Under the pieces are notes generated by a model. That model searched no databases. It was given only the letters and a program-made list of their open reading frames with translations, and had not been told where the DNA came from. Positions 17,017 to 24,935 of a DNA stretch of 64,000 nt are shown piece after piece; position 1 is the stretch's first letter; every line of letters begins with the position of its first letter. The translations under genes and the position numbers were made by a program. The stretch comes from Bacillus sp. ISL-7 (GTDB lineage Bacteria > Bacillota > Bacilli > Bacillales_B > DSM-18226), in NCBI RefSeq assembly GCF_018613065.1, contig NZ_JAGGQW010000031.1, positions 276,374 to 340,373 of the forward strand, read 5' to 3'.

Positions 17017-17127
17017 ATACATCCCACCCCGATCTTATTAAATACTTAAACATTTTTAAAATATCACAAGCGGCGGGTTTGACAAGTGATGATTATTACA
17101 CATTATTGACTAAGAGGTGAACTTTTT

Positions 17128-17748
17128 GTGAACATTTGCCTATTTGGTGCAACGGGCAGGGTAGGCTCGATCATTTTAGAAAATGCTTTGTCCCAGCAAC
17201 ATTCTATAACTACACTAGTGAGAGATATGAAAAAGCTAAATAGTAATGGTGCAGGTCTTGAGGTTAAGACAGGTAATGTACTAAATGAGACAGATATTGC
17301 TAATAGCTTAACAGGTTCAGATGTGGTCATTAGTGCATTAAATACAGATGGCACCACTACTCTGTCTGGATCGATGCCATTAATCATTAAACATATGAAA
17401 GAGCAGGAAATAAGCCGAATTATTACAATTGGTACAGCAGGAATTCTGCAAGCTCGTTCTGCCCCACATTTATATCGATTTCAATCCTCTGAGTCGAAAC
17501 GGAAAAGCACTCGTGATGCGGAGGAACACTTAAAAGCCTATTTAATGCTAAAAGATTCTGGACTTGATTGGACGGTTGTATGTCCTACCTACTTACCTAT
17601 AGGCGAAAGAAAAGGATATTACAGGTACGAAAAAGACTTTTTACCTGATCATCCTTCTTCCATCTCGATTTACGATACAGCTGATTTCGTATTTAAGCAG
17701 CTTATTAACAAACAATTTATCGGCTCGCGAGTGGGACTTACTTATTGA
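17128..17748 (+). CDS. yheG: YheG, NAD(P)-binding SDR-like protein
   Basis: A 206-residue atypical short-chain dehydrogenase/NmrA-like protein. The Rossmann glycine motif GATGRVG is at residues 8-14; ISALNTDGTTTLSGS, ITIGTAG and VVCPTYLP follow as in flavin-reductase-like and NmrA-like proteins. Length equals that of B. subtilis YheG (206), and it lies next to yheH as there. Start is a GTG with GAGGTG eight bases upstream. Substrate unknown. It converges on yheH with a shared terminator. Confidence 0.88.
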   Translation: MNICLFGATGRVGSIILENALSQQHSITTLVRDMKKLNSNGAGLEVKTGNVLNETDIANSLTGSDVVISALNTDGTTTLSGSMPLIIKHMKEQEISRIITIGTAGILQARSAPHLYRFQSSESKRKSTRDAEEHLKAYLMLKDSGLDWTVVCPTYLPIGERKGYYRYEKDFLPDHPSSISIYDTADFVFKQLINKQFIGSRVGLTY

Positions 17749-17755
17749 AAAAAGA

Positions 17756-17780
17756 CCCCTTAACAAATTTCGTTAAGGGG
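17756..17780. terminator. Bidirectional terminator between yheG and yheH
   Basis: Nine-bp perfect stem CCCCTTAAC / GTTAAGGGG, loop AAATTTC, with T runs on both strands. Confidence 0.88.
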
Positions 17781-17788
17781 CCATTTTT

Positions 17789-19804
17789 CTATCCTGCCAG
17801 ATCTGTGCTGCCCTGCTGAAGTTGGTACATCTGATAATATTTCCCCTTATTCCCCATCAATTCATCATGTGATCCCTTTTCAACGATCGTCCCTCGATCC
17901 AATACAATTATTTGATCGGCATTTCGAATCGTTGATAACCGGTGGGCAATGATAAAGGTTGTTCTCCCTTTTTTCAGGACATCCATAGCCTCTTGGATCA
18001 CTGCTTCTGTCTCTGTATCAATACTAGAAGTGGCTTCGTCAAGAATTAGAATCGCAGGATTAAAGCTAAGCGCACGGGCAAAAGAAATTATCTGCCGCTG
18101 CCCGCTCGAAAGGGTGCTTCCTTTCTCAAGAACAGGTTCATCATACCCATTTTCTAAATTTTTGAATACCTTTTCTGCTCCAACATCCTTTAATGCTTTC
18201 TCGATTTTTTCTTTTGTCATCGAAGGATCATTAAGACTTACATTGGAAGCAATCGTTCCTGTAAATAGATAGGGATCCTGTAAAACGATGCCCATATGGT
18301 TTCGGATCGTTTGACGTGGGATGGATTCAATATCCCTTCCATCAATCGTAATTTTCCCCTTTTGACAATCATAAAAGCGGAAAAGTAAATTCATGATTGA
18401 ACTTTTTCCAGAACCTGAATGACCCACGAGGGCAATTGTTTCACCTTGCTTCGCTTCAAAATCAATATTCTTTAGCACGAATTCTCCTTCTTTGTATCCA
18501 AACGAAACATGATCAAATCTTACATTCCCTTTAAAACGAGCAATCCGCTCACCACTAACATTTTCCCCTGGCTCATCCATCAACTTGAATACTCGTTCAC
18601 CGGCCACAAGTGCCTGCTCTAAATTAGCCAATTGATTGACAATCCCCTGAACAGGTTGGAAAAGGCGGTTGATGTAATCAACAAAGGCATATAGCATCCC
18701 AAGTGATAGGATAGTTGAAGTATTCAGCGCCTGGCCCCCGAAATACCAAATAAATGCCACAAAAATGAGATTTCTTAATATCCCAACCAGATTATGAGAG
18801 GTTAATGCATTTAAACTTAATAGCTTATTCTGGTACGTAAAATGCTCATGGTTTAGTTTTTCAAAATCTGCTTTTGTTTCTTTTTCGCGACTGAACGCCT
18901 GAATAATACTCATCCCTTGGATGGACTCATTGATGGTTGCATTTATATCGCTATTCCTAGACCGGATGACACGGTTATATTTAGAAGCATACTTCCGGTA
19001 TATTAGCATCCATGCATATAGAATTGGCAATAATAACAAACAAATCGCTGCAAGCTTTCCATTCAAAATAAACAAGGCAACATATATTCCTGTAATATAT
19101 ATGGCACTAGTAAAAAAGGTAGCAAGAACAGTAACATATAACTCCCGGATTGCTTCTGTATCATTCGTGATTCTTGCTACCACTTTACCTGCAGGCAAAT
19201 TATCAAAATAATTAATCGGCAACCGTTGTATCTGACCATAGACATCTTCTCGCATTTTTTGAATGATACGGTTGGCTGATTTTTGTAATAAAAAACGTTC
19301 TCCGTATTGAAAAACGGCTGATACAACCAAGAGTCCAAAATAGATGGCCAATAGTTGAAAGATAGCTGGAATCTCTGGCTGGTAAAAGGATAATATTTCA
19401 GACCCCTTTAGGGTTTTCGCCTGATACTCTGCCTTTCGTCCACCTTTTTTAATCTCCAAAATTCCTGCTTTTAAGCTTCTCTTCCCATCAAATTCAAGTC
19501 TTTGGTCAATGAAAACGAACTTGGAACCGACTTGCAAAATTTGAATTTGTTTTCCCTTTTGTTCTGATATAGATAAATACTTTTCTCTTGTGTAAAATTT
19601 CCCGTCATAATTCACTGCCCGATTGCCACTTGCGGTTTCATACCAAACAGATTCAATCCCTAATATATGCTGATCTATAATATTTTTAGCAATAAACGGT
19701 CCTGCAAGGTCGGTTCCGACAGAAATGGTCAGCATGAACAATGCCGCTATAATAATTTTTTTATAAGTAAAAGCGTACTTAGTTAATCGCTTCCCAGTTG
19801 TCAT
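17789..19804 (-). CDS. yheH: YheH (BmrD-like), multidrug ABC exporter subunit with extracellular domain
   Basis: A 671-residue half-transporter: six membrane segments and a C-terminal ATPase. Walker A is GHSGSGKSS, signature LSSGQRQ and Walker B ILILDEATSSID, with the catalytic Glu present. Between membrane segments 1 and 2 there is an insertion of about 100 residues (roughly 45-145), the extracellular domain known for BmrD. It overlaps yheI by 4 bp (ATGA). Together they form a heterodimeric type IV exporter that expels drugs such as doxorubicin and Hoechst dye in B. subtilis. Bmr identity follows from length (673 in B. subtilis), the insertion and the partner gene. Confidence 0.93.
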   Translation of the reverse strand: MTTGKRLTKYAFTYKKIIIAALFMLTISVGTDLAGPFIAKNIIDQHILGIESVWYETASGNRAVNYDGKFYTREKYLSISEQKGKQIQILQVGSKFVFIDQRLEFDGKRSLKAGILEIKKGGRKAEYQAKTLKGSEILSFYQPEIPAIFQLLAIYFGLLVVSAVFQYGERFLLQKSANRIIQKMREDVYGQIQRLPINYFDNLPAGKVVARITNDTEAIRELYVTVLATFFTSAIYITGIYVALFILNGKLAAICLLLLPILYAWMLIYRKYASKYNRVIRSRNSDINATINESIQGMSIIQAFSREKETKADFEKLNHEHFTYQNKLLSLNALTSHNLVGILRNLIFVAFIWYFGGQALNTSTILSLGMLYAFVDYINRLFQPVQGIVNQLANLEQALVAGERVFKLMDEPGENVSGERIARFKGNVRFDHVSFGYKEGEFVLKNIDFEAKQGETIALVGHSGSGKSSIMNLLFRFYDCQKGKITIDGRDIESIPRQTIRNHMGIVLQDPYLFTGTIASNVSLNDPSMTKEKIEKALKDVGAEKVFKNLENGYDEPVLEKGSTLSSGQRQIISFARALSFNPAILILDEATSSIDTETEAVIQEAMDVLKKGRTTFIIAHRLSTIRNADQIIVLDRGTIVEKGSHDELMGNKGKYYQMYQLQQGSTDLAG

Positions 19805-21558
19805 GCTGATACCCCCTCATCGACCTTACCTGCAATCTGTTGGCGGATAAATTGTTCCTTATACCACCCATTGTGTTCAATCAGTTGTTCATGTGTTCCC
19901 TCTTCAACAATTCTGCCTTCATCTAGAACGATAATATGGTCTGCATGCTCGATAGCAGACATTCGGTGAGTAGTAATAATCGTTGTTTTATCTGTTCTTA
20001 CCAAGCGGATATTATCAATAATTTGTTTTTCTGTTTTCGCATCAACGGCTGATAAGGAATCATCAAGAATAAGGATTTCTGGATTTTTGATAAGCGCGCG
20101 GGCAATCGAAATACGTTGTTTTTGCCCTCCTGATAAGGCCACACCCTTTTCTCCTACCATCGTAGCTAATCCTTCCGGAAGCATTTCAAGATCCTTACGG
20201 AACGCCGCTAAATCTATGGCTGTTTCTAACTCTTCGTCGCTGGCATCTGTCCTGCCGAAAAGAATATTGTCTTTCACACTTCGAGAAAACAGGACATGAT
20301 CTTGGGGCACATAACCAATCCAGTTACGGACTTGATTCAAGGTTTGTTCCTCTAATGATACCTCTGAAATAGATACCTTACCGGTCCCAAGTGGATATTG
20401 CCTTAATAACTGCTTAATAAAGGTGGTCTTTCCTGAGCCCGTTTTACCTACAATTCCTAATGTTTGCCCCTGAAGAAGTTTAACATCCACATTTTTTAGA
20501 TTGTCATTTTTAGAAGATGGATACCTGAAGGTTGCCTTTTGATAATCAATACGATCCGCTGTAGCGATTGCAACAGGTTCGAGTGGATTGCCGACTTCTA
20601 CCTTATAATTAAGTATCTCATTCACACGGTCTAGAGAGGCATTCCCTCTTTGCATCACATTGATTAACTCACCAATAGCAAACATTGGCCATATCAGCAT
20701 CCCTAAATACACATTAAAGGAAACCAGATTGCCTAATGTAATCGTTTGATGAAAAACTAAATAAGCACCATACCCGAGACCAATTAAATAGCTTATTCCT
20801 ACAAGCACCTTTATCGTGGGATCAAATAAGGCATCAATTTTTGCAACCCTAATATTCTTATGATAAACATCCTCCGTGAGTTGATGAAACCGATTACAAT
20901 CAGCCGCTTCTTGAACAAAAGCACGGATGACCCTTACTCCTGCGACAGATTCAAGCACCCTGTCATTCAGTTCACCGAAGGCATCCTGCGCTTCCATAAA
21001 GCGAGTATGAATCCTTTTCCCATAAATTTTCATTAAAATGGCCATTAATGGCAGCGGGATAATAGCCGCTAATGTTAACTTCCAGCTAATGAAAAGTCCC
21101 ATTGTCAACAGCAAGGTTAACATCCAAACGCTAGAATCCACTAGGGTTAGGATCCCAAAGCCTGCTGTAATAGAGATGGCTTTTAAATCATTTGTAGCAC
21201 GTGCCATTAAGTCCCCTGTTCGATTTTTTTCATAAAATCCCGGGGTCATTTTTATTAAGTGCTTGACAAATCGAGACCTGAGTTTCCTTTCAACGAGGAA
21301 GGCCCCTCCAAATAAACGATACATCCATATATAGGTGATCGCGTAGGATGACACCGTAATTAATAAAAGAATACCGAGGTACCTGAGAATTTTCTGTTTA
21401 CTTATAATACCGATATGAATATCATCAATCGCCATTCCAATTAATTTTGGCGGCATCACATCCAAAATACCAACTAAAATTAATAGCGTAATGGCAATCA
21501 TATATCGCTGCCAATTTTCTCTAAAGAACCAACTTAATTTTTTTAATACCGCAAACAT
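19801..21558 (-). CDS. yheI: YheI (BmrC-like), multidrug ABC exporter subunit with degenerate site
   Basis: A 585-residue half-transporter, the same length as B. subtilis YheI/BmrC. Six membrane segments, Walker A GKTGSGKTT, signature LSGGQKQR, and Walker B ILILDDSLSAVD. The residue after the Walker B Asp is Asp instead of the catalytic Glu, which marks the degenerate ATP site typical of the BmrC side of the heterodimer. It is the first gene after an attenuator leader with two short peptides (21,583-21,942), so expression should respond to ribosome stalling by antibiotics. Confidence 0.93.
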   Translation of the reverse strand: MFAVLKKLSWFFRENWQRYMIAITLLILVGILDVMPPKLIGMAIDDIHIGIISKQKILRYLGILLLITVSSYAITYIWMYRLFGGAFLVERKLRSRFVKHLIKMTPGFYEKNRTGDLMARATNDLKAISITAGFGILTLVDSSVWMLTLLLTMGLFISWKLTLAAIIPLPLMAILMKIYGKRIHTRFMEAQDAFGELNDRVLESVAGVRVIRAFVQEAADCNRFHQLTEDVYHKNIRVAKIDALFDPTIKVLVGISYLIGLGYGAYLVFHQTITLGNLVSFNVYLGMLIWPMFAIGELINVMQRGNASLDRVNEILNYKVEVGNPLEPVAIATADRIDYQKATFRYPSSKNDNLKNVDVKLLQGQTLGIVGKTGSGKTTFIKQLLRQYPLGTGKVSISEVSLEEQTLNQVRNWIGYVPQDHVLFSRSVKDNILFGRTDASDEELETAIDLAAFRKDLEMLPEGLATMVGEKGVALSGGQKQRISIARALIKNPEILILDDSLSAVDAKTEKQIIDNIRLVRTDKTTIITTHRMSAIEHADHIIVLDEGRIVEEGTHEQLIEHNGWYKEQFIRQQIAGKVDEGVSA

Positions 21559-21582
21559 AACTGACTGCCCCCTTATGTTTTA

Positions 21583-21642
21583 CTATCCGCCTTCTAGCGC
21601 CTCCGTTGTATTTCCAATCCTGACTAATTCTAAATTTCCCAT
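21583..21642 (-). CDS. Leader peptide 2 of the yheI-yheH operon
   Basis: A 19-codon frame (begins MGNLELVRIG, ends ALEGG) with an ideal AAGGAGG site eight bases before its ATG. It lies between the second attenuator hairpin and the yheI start. It is too short for a structural protein; a role in translation-coupled control is inferred. Confidence 0.5.
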   Translation of the reverse strand: MGNLELVRIGNTTEALEGG

Positions 21643-21673
21643 CAAATTTACCTCCTTAAAGCATTTTTATTTA

Positions 21674-21706
21674 TAAAAAAAGACATACCGCAGTAGTGCA
21701 GTATGC
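21674..21706 (-). terminator. Attenuator hairpin 2 upstream of yheI
   Basis: On the minus strand CATACTGC pairs with GCGGTATG (one G-T pair) around a six-base loop, followed by T7. It lies between the two leader peptide frames. Confidence 0.75.
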
Positions 21707-21726
21707 CTCCTTTTAAAAAAAGGGAC

Positions 21727-21772
21727 AAAAAAACACACGTTACGTATCAAATAAAACGCAACCTGTGTTTTT
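21727..21772 (-). terminator. Attenuator hairpin 1 upstream of yheI
   Basis: On the minus strand AAACACAGGTTGCGT pairs imperfectly with ACGTAACGTGTGTTT and is followed by T7. It begins about 20 bases after the stop of leader peptide 1, the spacing expected for ribosome-mediated attenuation. Confidence 0.75.
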
Positions 21773-21799
21773 GTCATTTATTAATTTTCGCGTCTAAAA

Positions 21800-21874
21800 T
21801 TAACAGGAAAATTCTTCAGGACAGGTTACATTCAAATATTCAAATGGTAAAAAAGCTGGATTGAATTTAATCAT
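21800..21874 (-). CDS. Leader peptide 1 of the yheI-yheH operon (BmrB-like position)
   Basis: A 24-codon frame starting at ATG 21874 behind GGGAGGG, running MIKFNPAFLPFEY to PEEFSC. It lies 40 bases after a sigma-A promoter and just before a terminator hairpin. In B. subtilis bmrB (yheJ) occupies this place and controls bmrCD by ribosome-mediated transcription attenuation. The peptide here is shorter (24 against about 53 residues), so direct homology is not claimed. Confidence 0.65.
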   Translation of the reverse strand: MIKFNPAFLPFEYLNVTCPEEFSC

Positions 21875-21913
21875 TATTGTAACCCTCCCTTTCCTTTTTT
21901 TTCTTCTTTTGTT

Positions 21914-21942
21914 AGATTATCACCAGTTTATTTAAAAGTCAA
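21914..21942 (-). promoter_or_regulatory. Sigma-A promoter of the yheI-yheH leader
   Basis: On the minus strand TTGACT (21937-21942) and TAATCT (21914-21919) are separated by 17 bases; a TG two bases before the minus-10 makes it extended. Confidence 0.75.
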
Positions 21943-21990
21943 TTCCCATTTTTCAGAATTGTTTTATCTATTGTCTTTCGGATAAAAATA

Positions 21991-24039
21991 TTAGTGACCC
22001 TCACCATTCCCTCTATTCTTCCACTTCTTCTTCCACTTTTCCTTTTGCTTATTCCACTTCTCTTCCCATTTCTGAACCTCATTATTAAAGTTCTCTTGAA
22101 TATTACCTCGTTTCTTCGCCTCTTCTTCCAGCCTTTTCTTCTCTATAAATGAAGTAATATGTGAGACATTAAAGCTTTCCGATGGTGCATTCTTTAGTGC
22201 CTCCGTCATCACTTCACGAAAAACAACCGCCGAACCTTTATTACTTATTGGAGTTACGTAATGATTAGCATCTGTTTTATCATAGCCTACCCAAATAGCT
22301 CCAACCAGCTGTGGTGTATAACCAACAAACCATTGGTCCTTTACACCATTGATGCCCTTGATTGGAACCTGAGTTGAACCTGTTTTCCCTGCCGTTTCTC
22401 GGCCCGGTATTTGTGCAGCACTTCCTGTTCCTTGTTCAACTACACCAAGGAGCATTGTCGTCATATTATCGGTAACAGCTTTTGTAGTGACTCGCTCCTT
22501 TTTTGTTTTCCACTCAGCGATTACATTTCCGTCTGCATCCACAATTTTCTTGATTGCATGGGTCGTCACTCTTACACCATGATTCGGAAAAACAGCAAAG
22601 GCTTCAGCCATGTTGAGGGGAGAGACTCCTTTATGCAAGCCTCCCAGGGCAAGTGATAAATTGCGGTCATTTTTGTCCAATGAAATTCCAAACCGTTTGA
22701 TAGAATCTAATCCTTCTTCGATCCCTAGCTCATTTAATAACCATACTGCTGAAACATTTTTTGATTCTTTAACGGCTTCATACATCGGCACTTCTCCAGC
22801 ATATTGATGATCGTAATTACTCGGTTGATAATCGCCAAAAGTCATCGGTTCATCTTTTAACATATCGGTCATTCCCCAGCCATTTTCCAGTGCAGGTGTA
22901 TAAACAGCTAATGGCTTAAAGGAGGATCCTGGCTGTGCTTCTAATTGTGAAGCACGATTATAGCCCCTAAAGGTGTGTTTCCCTCTACCGCCAACAATGG
23001 CCCTGATCCCGCCTGTCTTTGGATCAACTAATACTCCACCACTCTGTATAAGGCGATCCTTTCCTTTTGGAAATAATGTATCATTTTGATACGTCTTTTC
23101 CATTGCTGTTTGCATCGTCGGTTCTAACTCTGTATAAATTTGATAGCCGCCTGTTAGTAATTTATCCTGTGATAAGCCGTATTGGTTGATTGCTTCATCT
23201 AATACCTGATCAACATAATATGGAAATTTACCTCTGAACGGGTCCCCTCCCCTATAATTCAAAACCACTTTTTCATGCTTCGCCTTCTCATATTGCCGAC
23301 TCGAAATATACCCTTGTTTTCGCATTTGTGTTAATACTAGATTTCGCCTTTCAGTCGCTTTCTCCATATGTTCATACGGATTTAAGGCTGATGGCGCTTT
23401 AATTAACCCTGCGAGTAAGGCAGATTCACTGATTGTTAGGTCTTTCACCTCTTTGGCAAAATATTTGCTGGCAGCAGTCTTTATTCCCCATGCACCATTT
23501 CCAAAGTAGATTTGATTTAAATACATTTGGAGGATTTCGGGTTTCGAATACTCCCGTTCAATCTGAAGTGCTAAAAAAACTTCCTCCATTTTCCTGTTTA
23601 AAGTTTTTTGTGATGTAAGTAGAGTATTCTTTGTCAATTGTTGAGTAATGGTACTGCCGCCTTCGACCATTCCTCCAGCTTTTAAGTCACGGATGAGTGC
23701 CCTAGAGGTTCCAATTAGATCGACACCATTATGTTGATAAAACCGATGATCCTCAATGGCAATGATGGCAGTTTTCAATGAATCAGGCACCTGCTTGATT
23801 GAGACACCTTCATTTTTATTGGCCGACACTTTACTTGCTACATTCTCGTTTACATCATAAAACACGGTTGCTTGGGGCAGCTCGTTTTTAAGTCCAGAAA
23901 TATCTGCATCCTTGGAAAAATAATAAAGAAGACCGAAAAAACTTAAGACGAGAACCAATACTGATAGCACTAATATTTGTAGTAAGTGCCACTTTTTCCA
24001 GTTCATAAAAATGGCGCTAACTTTATCTTTAAATACCAA
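21991..24039 (-). CDS. pbpF: PbpF-like class A penicillin-binding protein
   Basis: A bifunctional peptidoglycan synthase: one N-terminal membrane anchor ([17 protein letters not shown]), a GT51 transglycosylase domain with [12 protein letters not shown] and [12 protein letters not shown], and a transpeptidase domain with GSSFKPLA (SxxK), SKNVS (SxN) and KTGST. The C-terminus is a Lys/Trp/Glu-rich tail. The start is uncertain: TTG at 24039 has AAAGGA nine bases upstream (682 residues); the frame opens at TTG 24132 (713 residues, no ribosome site), and ATG 24006 is a third option. B. subtilis PbpF has 714 residues and is made in the forespore. Confidence 0.9.
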   Translation of the reverse strand: MVFKDKVSAIFMNWKKWHLLQILVLSVLVLVLSFFGLLYYFSKDADISGLKNELPQATVFYDVNENVASKVSANKNEGVSIKQVPDSLKTAIIAIEDHRFYQHNGVDLIGTSRALIRDLKAGGMVEGGSTITQQLTKNTLLTSQKTLNRKMEEVFLALQIEREYSKPEILQMYLNQIYFGNGAWGIKTAASKYFAKEVKDLTISESALLAGLIKAPSALNPYEHMEKATERRNLVLTQMRKQGYISSRQYEKAKHEKVVLNYRGGDPFRGKFPYYVDQVLDEAINQYGLSQDKLLTGGYQIYTELEPTMQTAMEKTYQNDTLFPKGKDRLIQSGGVLVDPKTGGIRAIVGGRGKHTFRGYNRASQLEAQPGSSFKPLAVYTPALENGWGMTDMLKDEPMTFGDYQPSNYDHQYAGEVPMYEAVKESKNVSAVWLLNELGIEEGLDSIKRFGISLDKNDRNLSLALGGLHKGVSPLNMAEAFAVFPNHGVRVTTHAIKKIVDADGNVIAEWKTKKERVTTKAVTDNMTTMLLGVVEQGTGSAAQIPGRETAGKTGSTQVPIKGINGVKDQWFVGYTPQLVGAIWVGYDKTDANHYVTPISNKGSAVVFREVMTEALKNAPSESFNVSHITSFIEKKRLEEEAKKRGNIQENFNNEVQKWEEKWNKQKEKWKKKWKNRGNGEGH

Positions 24040-24157
24040 ATGAAAAACATCCTTTAACTGTAATCTTAACAGGTATACTTTTTTGAGTATGGGGTTGATT
24101 TTATGATGGTTTTCTATGAAAGATAACTCCAACGATTAGTATTCCACAAAAAAGAAA

Positions 24158-24182
24158 AAAGATGGGCAGAATTCCCATCTTT
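24158..24182 (-). terminator. Terminator of the XRE regulator gene
   Basis: Nine-bp stem AAAGATGGG / CCCATCTTT with a seven-base loop, followed on the minus strand by a T-rich run. It separates the regulator from pbpF. Confidence 0.8.
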
Positions 24183-24192
24183 TCAATGTCTA

Positions 24193-24648
24193 TTATTCAT
24201 TTTTTATCAATTCTTTAAAGCGTTGTCTCGAAAGTTTTTCATCAATACTGCTAAAGATGCGGTAATTTCTTTCATCCAAGATGCGAAAATGTTTACTTAG
24301 AATATTTTGTTGAAGAATATAACCGTTTTTCTTTGATAATACTCTCCACCAGATCCTGCCGCCAAACGTTTTTGATTTACGAATATCTATTCCTTCACGG
24401 GCAACCGTTTCTAACACTTCGAGCGGTTCATTTCCAAATAAGAATTGGACTGTTTCCGTTTCACGAAAAAGAGCGCAAATAGAAACAGCGGTAGACCAGT
24501 TGGCAAGAACTCTGCCTTTCTCAATTTGAACAAGTGTTTTCTTTGAGACACCAATGATTTCTGCCATTTTATCCTGAGTATAACCTGCCTCGGTTCGAAT
24601 GAGACGAAGTTTTTCAGAAACCTGCATCATAATTTCATCCCTGGTCAC
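24193..24648 (-). CDS. XRE-family transcriptional regulator
   Basis: A 151-residue protein from a GTG at 24648 that follows AAGGAAGGG by six bases (an in-frame TTG at 24672 overlaps the operator and has no ribosome site). Residues 8-60 form a Cro/CI HTH (LRLIRTEAGYTQDKMAEIIGVSKKTLVQIEKG). The C-terminal 80 residues are Arg/Lys-rich with WWRVLSKKNGY and resemble no sensor domain I know. A perfect palindrome over its minus-10 suggests autorepression. The target besides itself is not evident; pbpF downstream is separated by a terminator. Confidence 0.85.
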   Translation of the reverse strand: MTRDEIMMQVSEKLRLIRTEAGYTQDKMAEIIGVSKKTLVQIEKGRVLANWSTAVSICALFRETETVQFLFGNEPLEVLETVAREGIDIRKSKTFGGRIWWRVLSKKNGYILQQNILSKHFRILDERNYRIFSSIDEKLSRQRFKELIKNE

Positions 24649-24672
24649 GTTCAGCCCTTCCTTCAATTCCAA

Positions 24673-24692
24673 CTAGTGTAATTTTACACTAG
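24673..24692. promoter_or_regulatory. Palindromic operator overlapping the XRE gene promoter
   Basis: A perfect 20-bp inverted repeat with arms CTAGTGTAA and TTACACTAG around TT. It covers the minus-10 hexamer of the promoter at 24681-24709. Confidence 0.75.
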
Positions 24693-24709
24693 ATTGTCGT
24701 ATCATTCAA
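24681..24709 (-). promoter_or_regulatory. Sigma-A promoter of the XRE regulator gene
   Basis: On the minus strand TTGAAT (24704-24709) and TAAAAT (24681-24686), spacer 17. The minus-10 lies within the palindromic operator. Confidence 0.65.
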
Positions 24710-24725
24710 ATATTAACATTAAAAA

Positions 24726-24748
24726 ACTGCTACCTCATGGATAGCAGT
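24726..24748 (-). terminator. Terminator of the feo operon
   Basis: Seven-bp stem ACTGCTA / TAGCAGT with a nine-base loop, followed on the minus strand by T6. It lies 11 bp after the stop of the FeoB-associated peptide gene. Confidence 0.8.
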
Positions 24749-24758
24749 CTTTTAATAA

Positions 24759-24914
24759 TTATTGTATTTTAGGAGGGATGCCGCACTTGCTAGAACATGA
24801 ATTATTCAAATCACATGCGCCGCATTTTCCCTTTTTCGATTTATTAATAAACCTGACCAAGGCCCAGCTCGCGTATCCAAAAATAGCTGCCCCTATCAAA
24901 ATATTGGCAATCAT
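24759..24914 (-). CDS. FeoB-associated Cys-rich membrane protein
   Basis: A 51-codon frame from ATG 24914 with AAAGAGGTGG just upstream, 21 bp after the feoB stop. It has one N-terminal membrane segment (ILIGAAIFGYASWALV), a basic stretch, then four cysteines in GKCGACDLNNSCSSKC. This is the pattern of the small FeoB-associated Cys-rich family found behind feoB in Firmicutes. It probably assists ferrous iron handling at the inner face of the membrane, by analogy with FeoC; this role is not proven. Confidence 0.85.
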   Translation of the reverse strand: MIANILIGAAIFGYASWALVRFINKSKKGKCGACDLNNSCSSKCGIPPKIQ

Positions 24915-24935
24915 TTGCTCCACCTCTTTTAAGAA

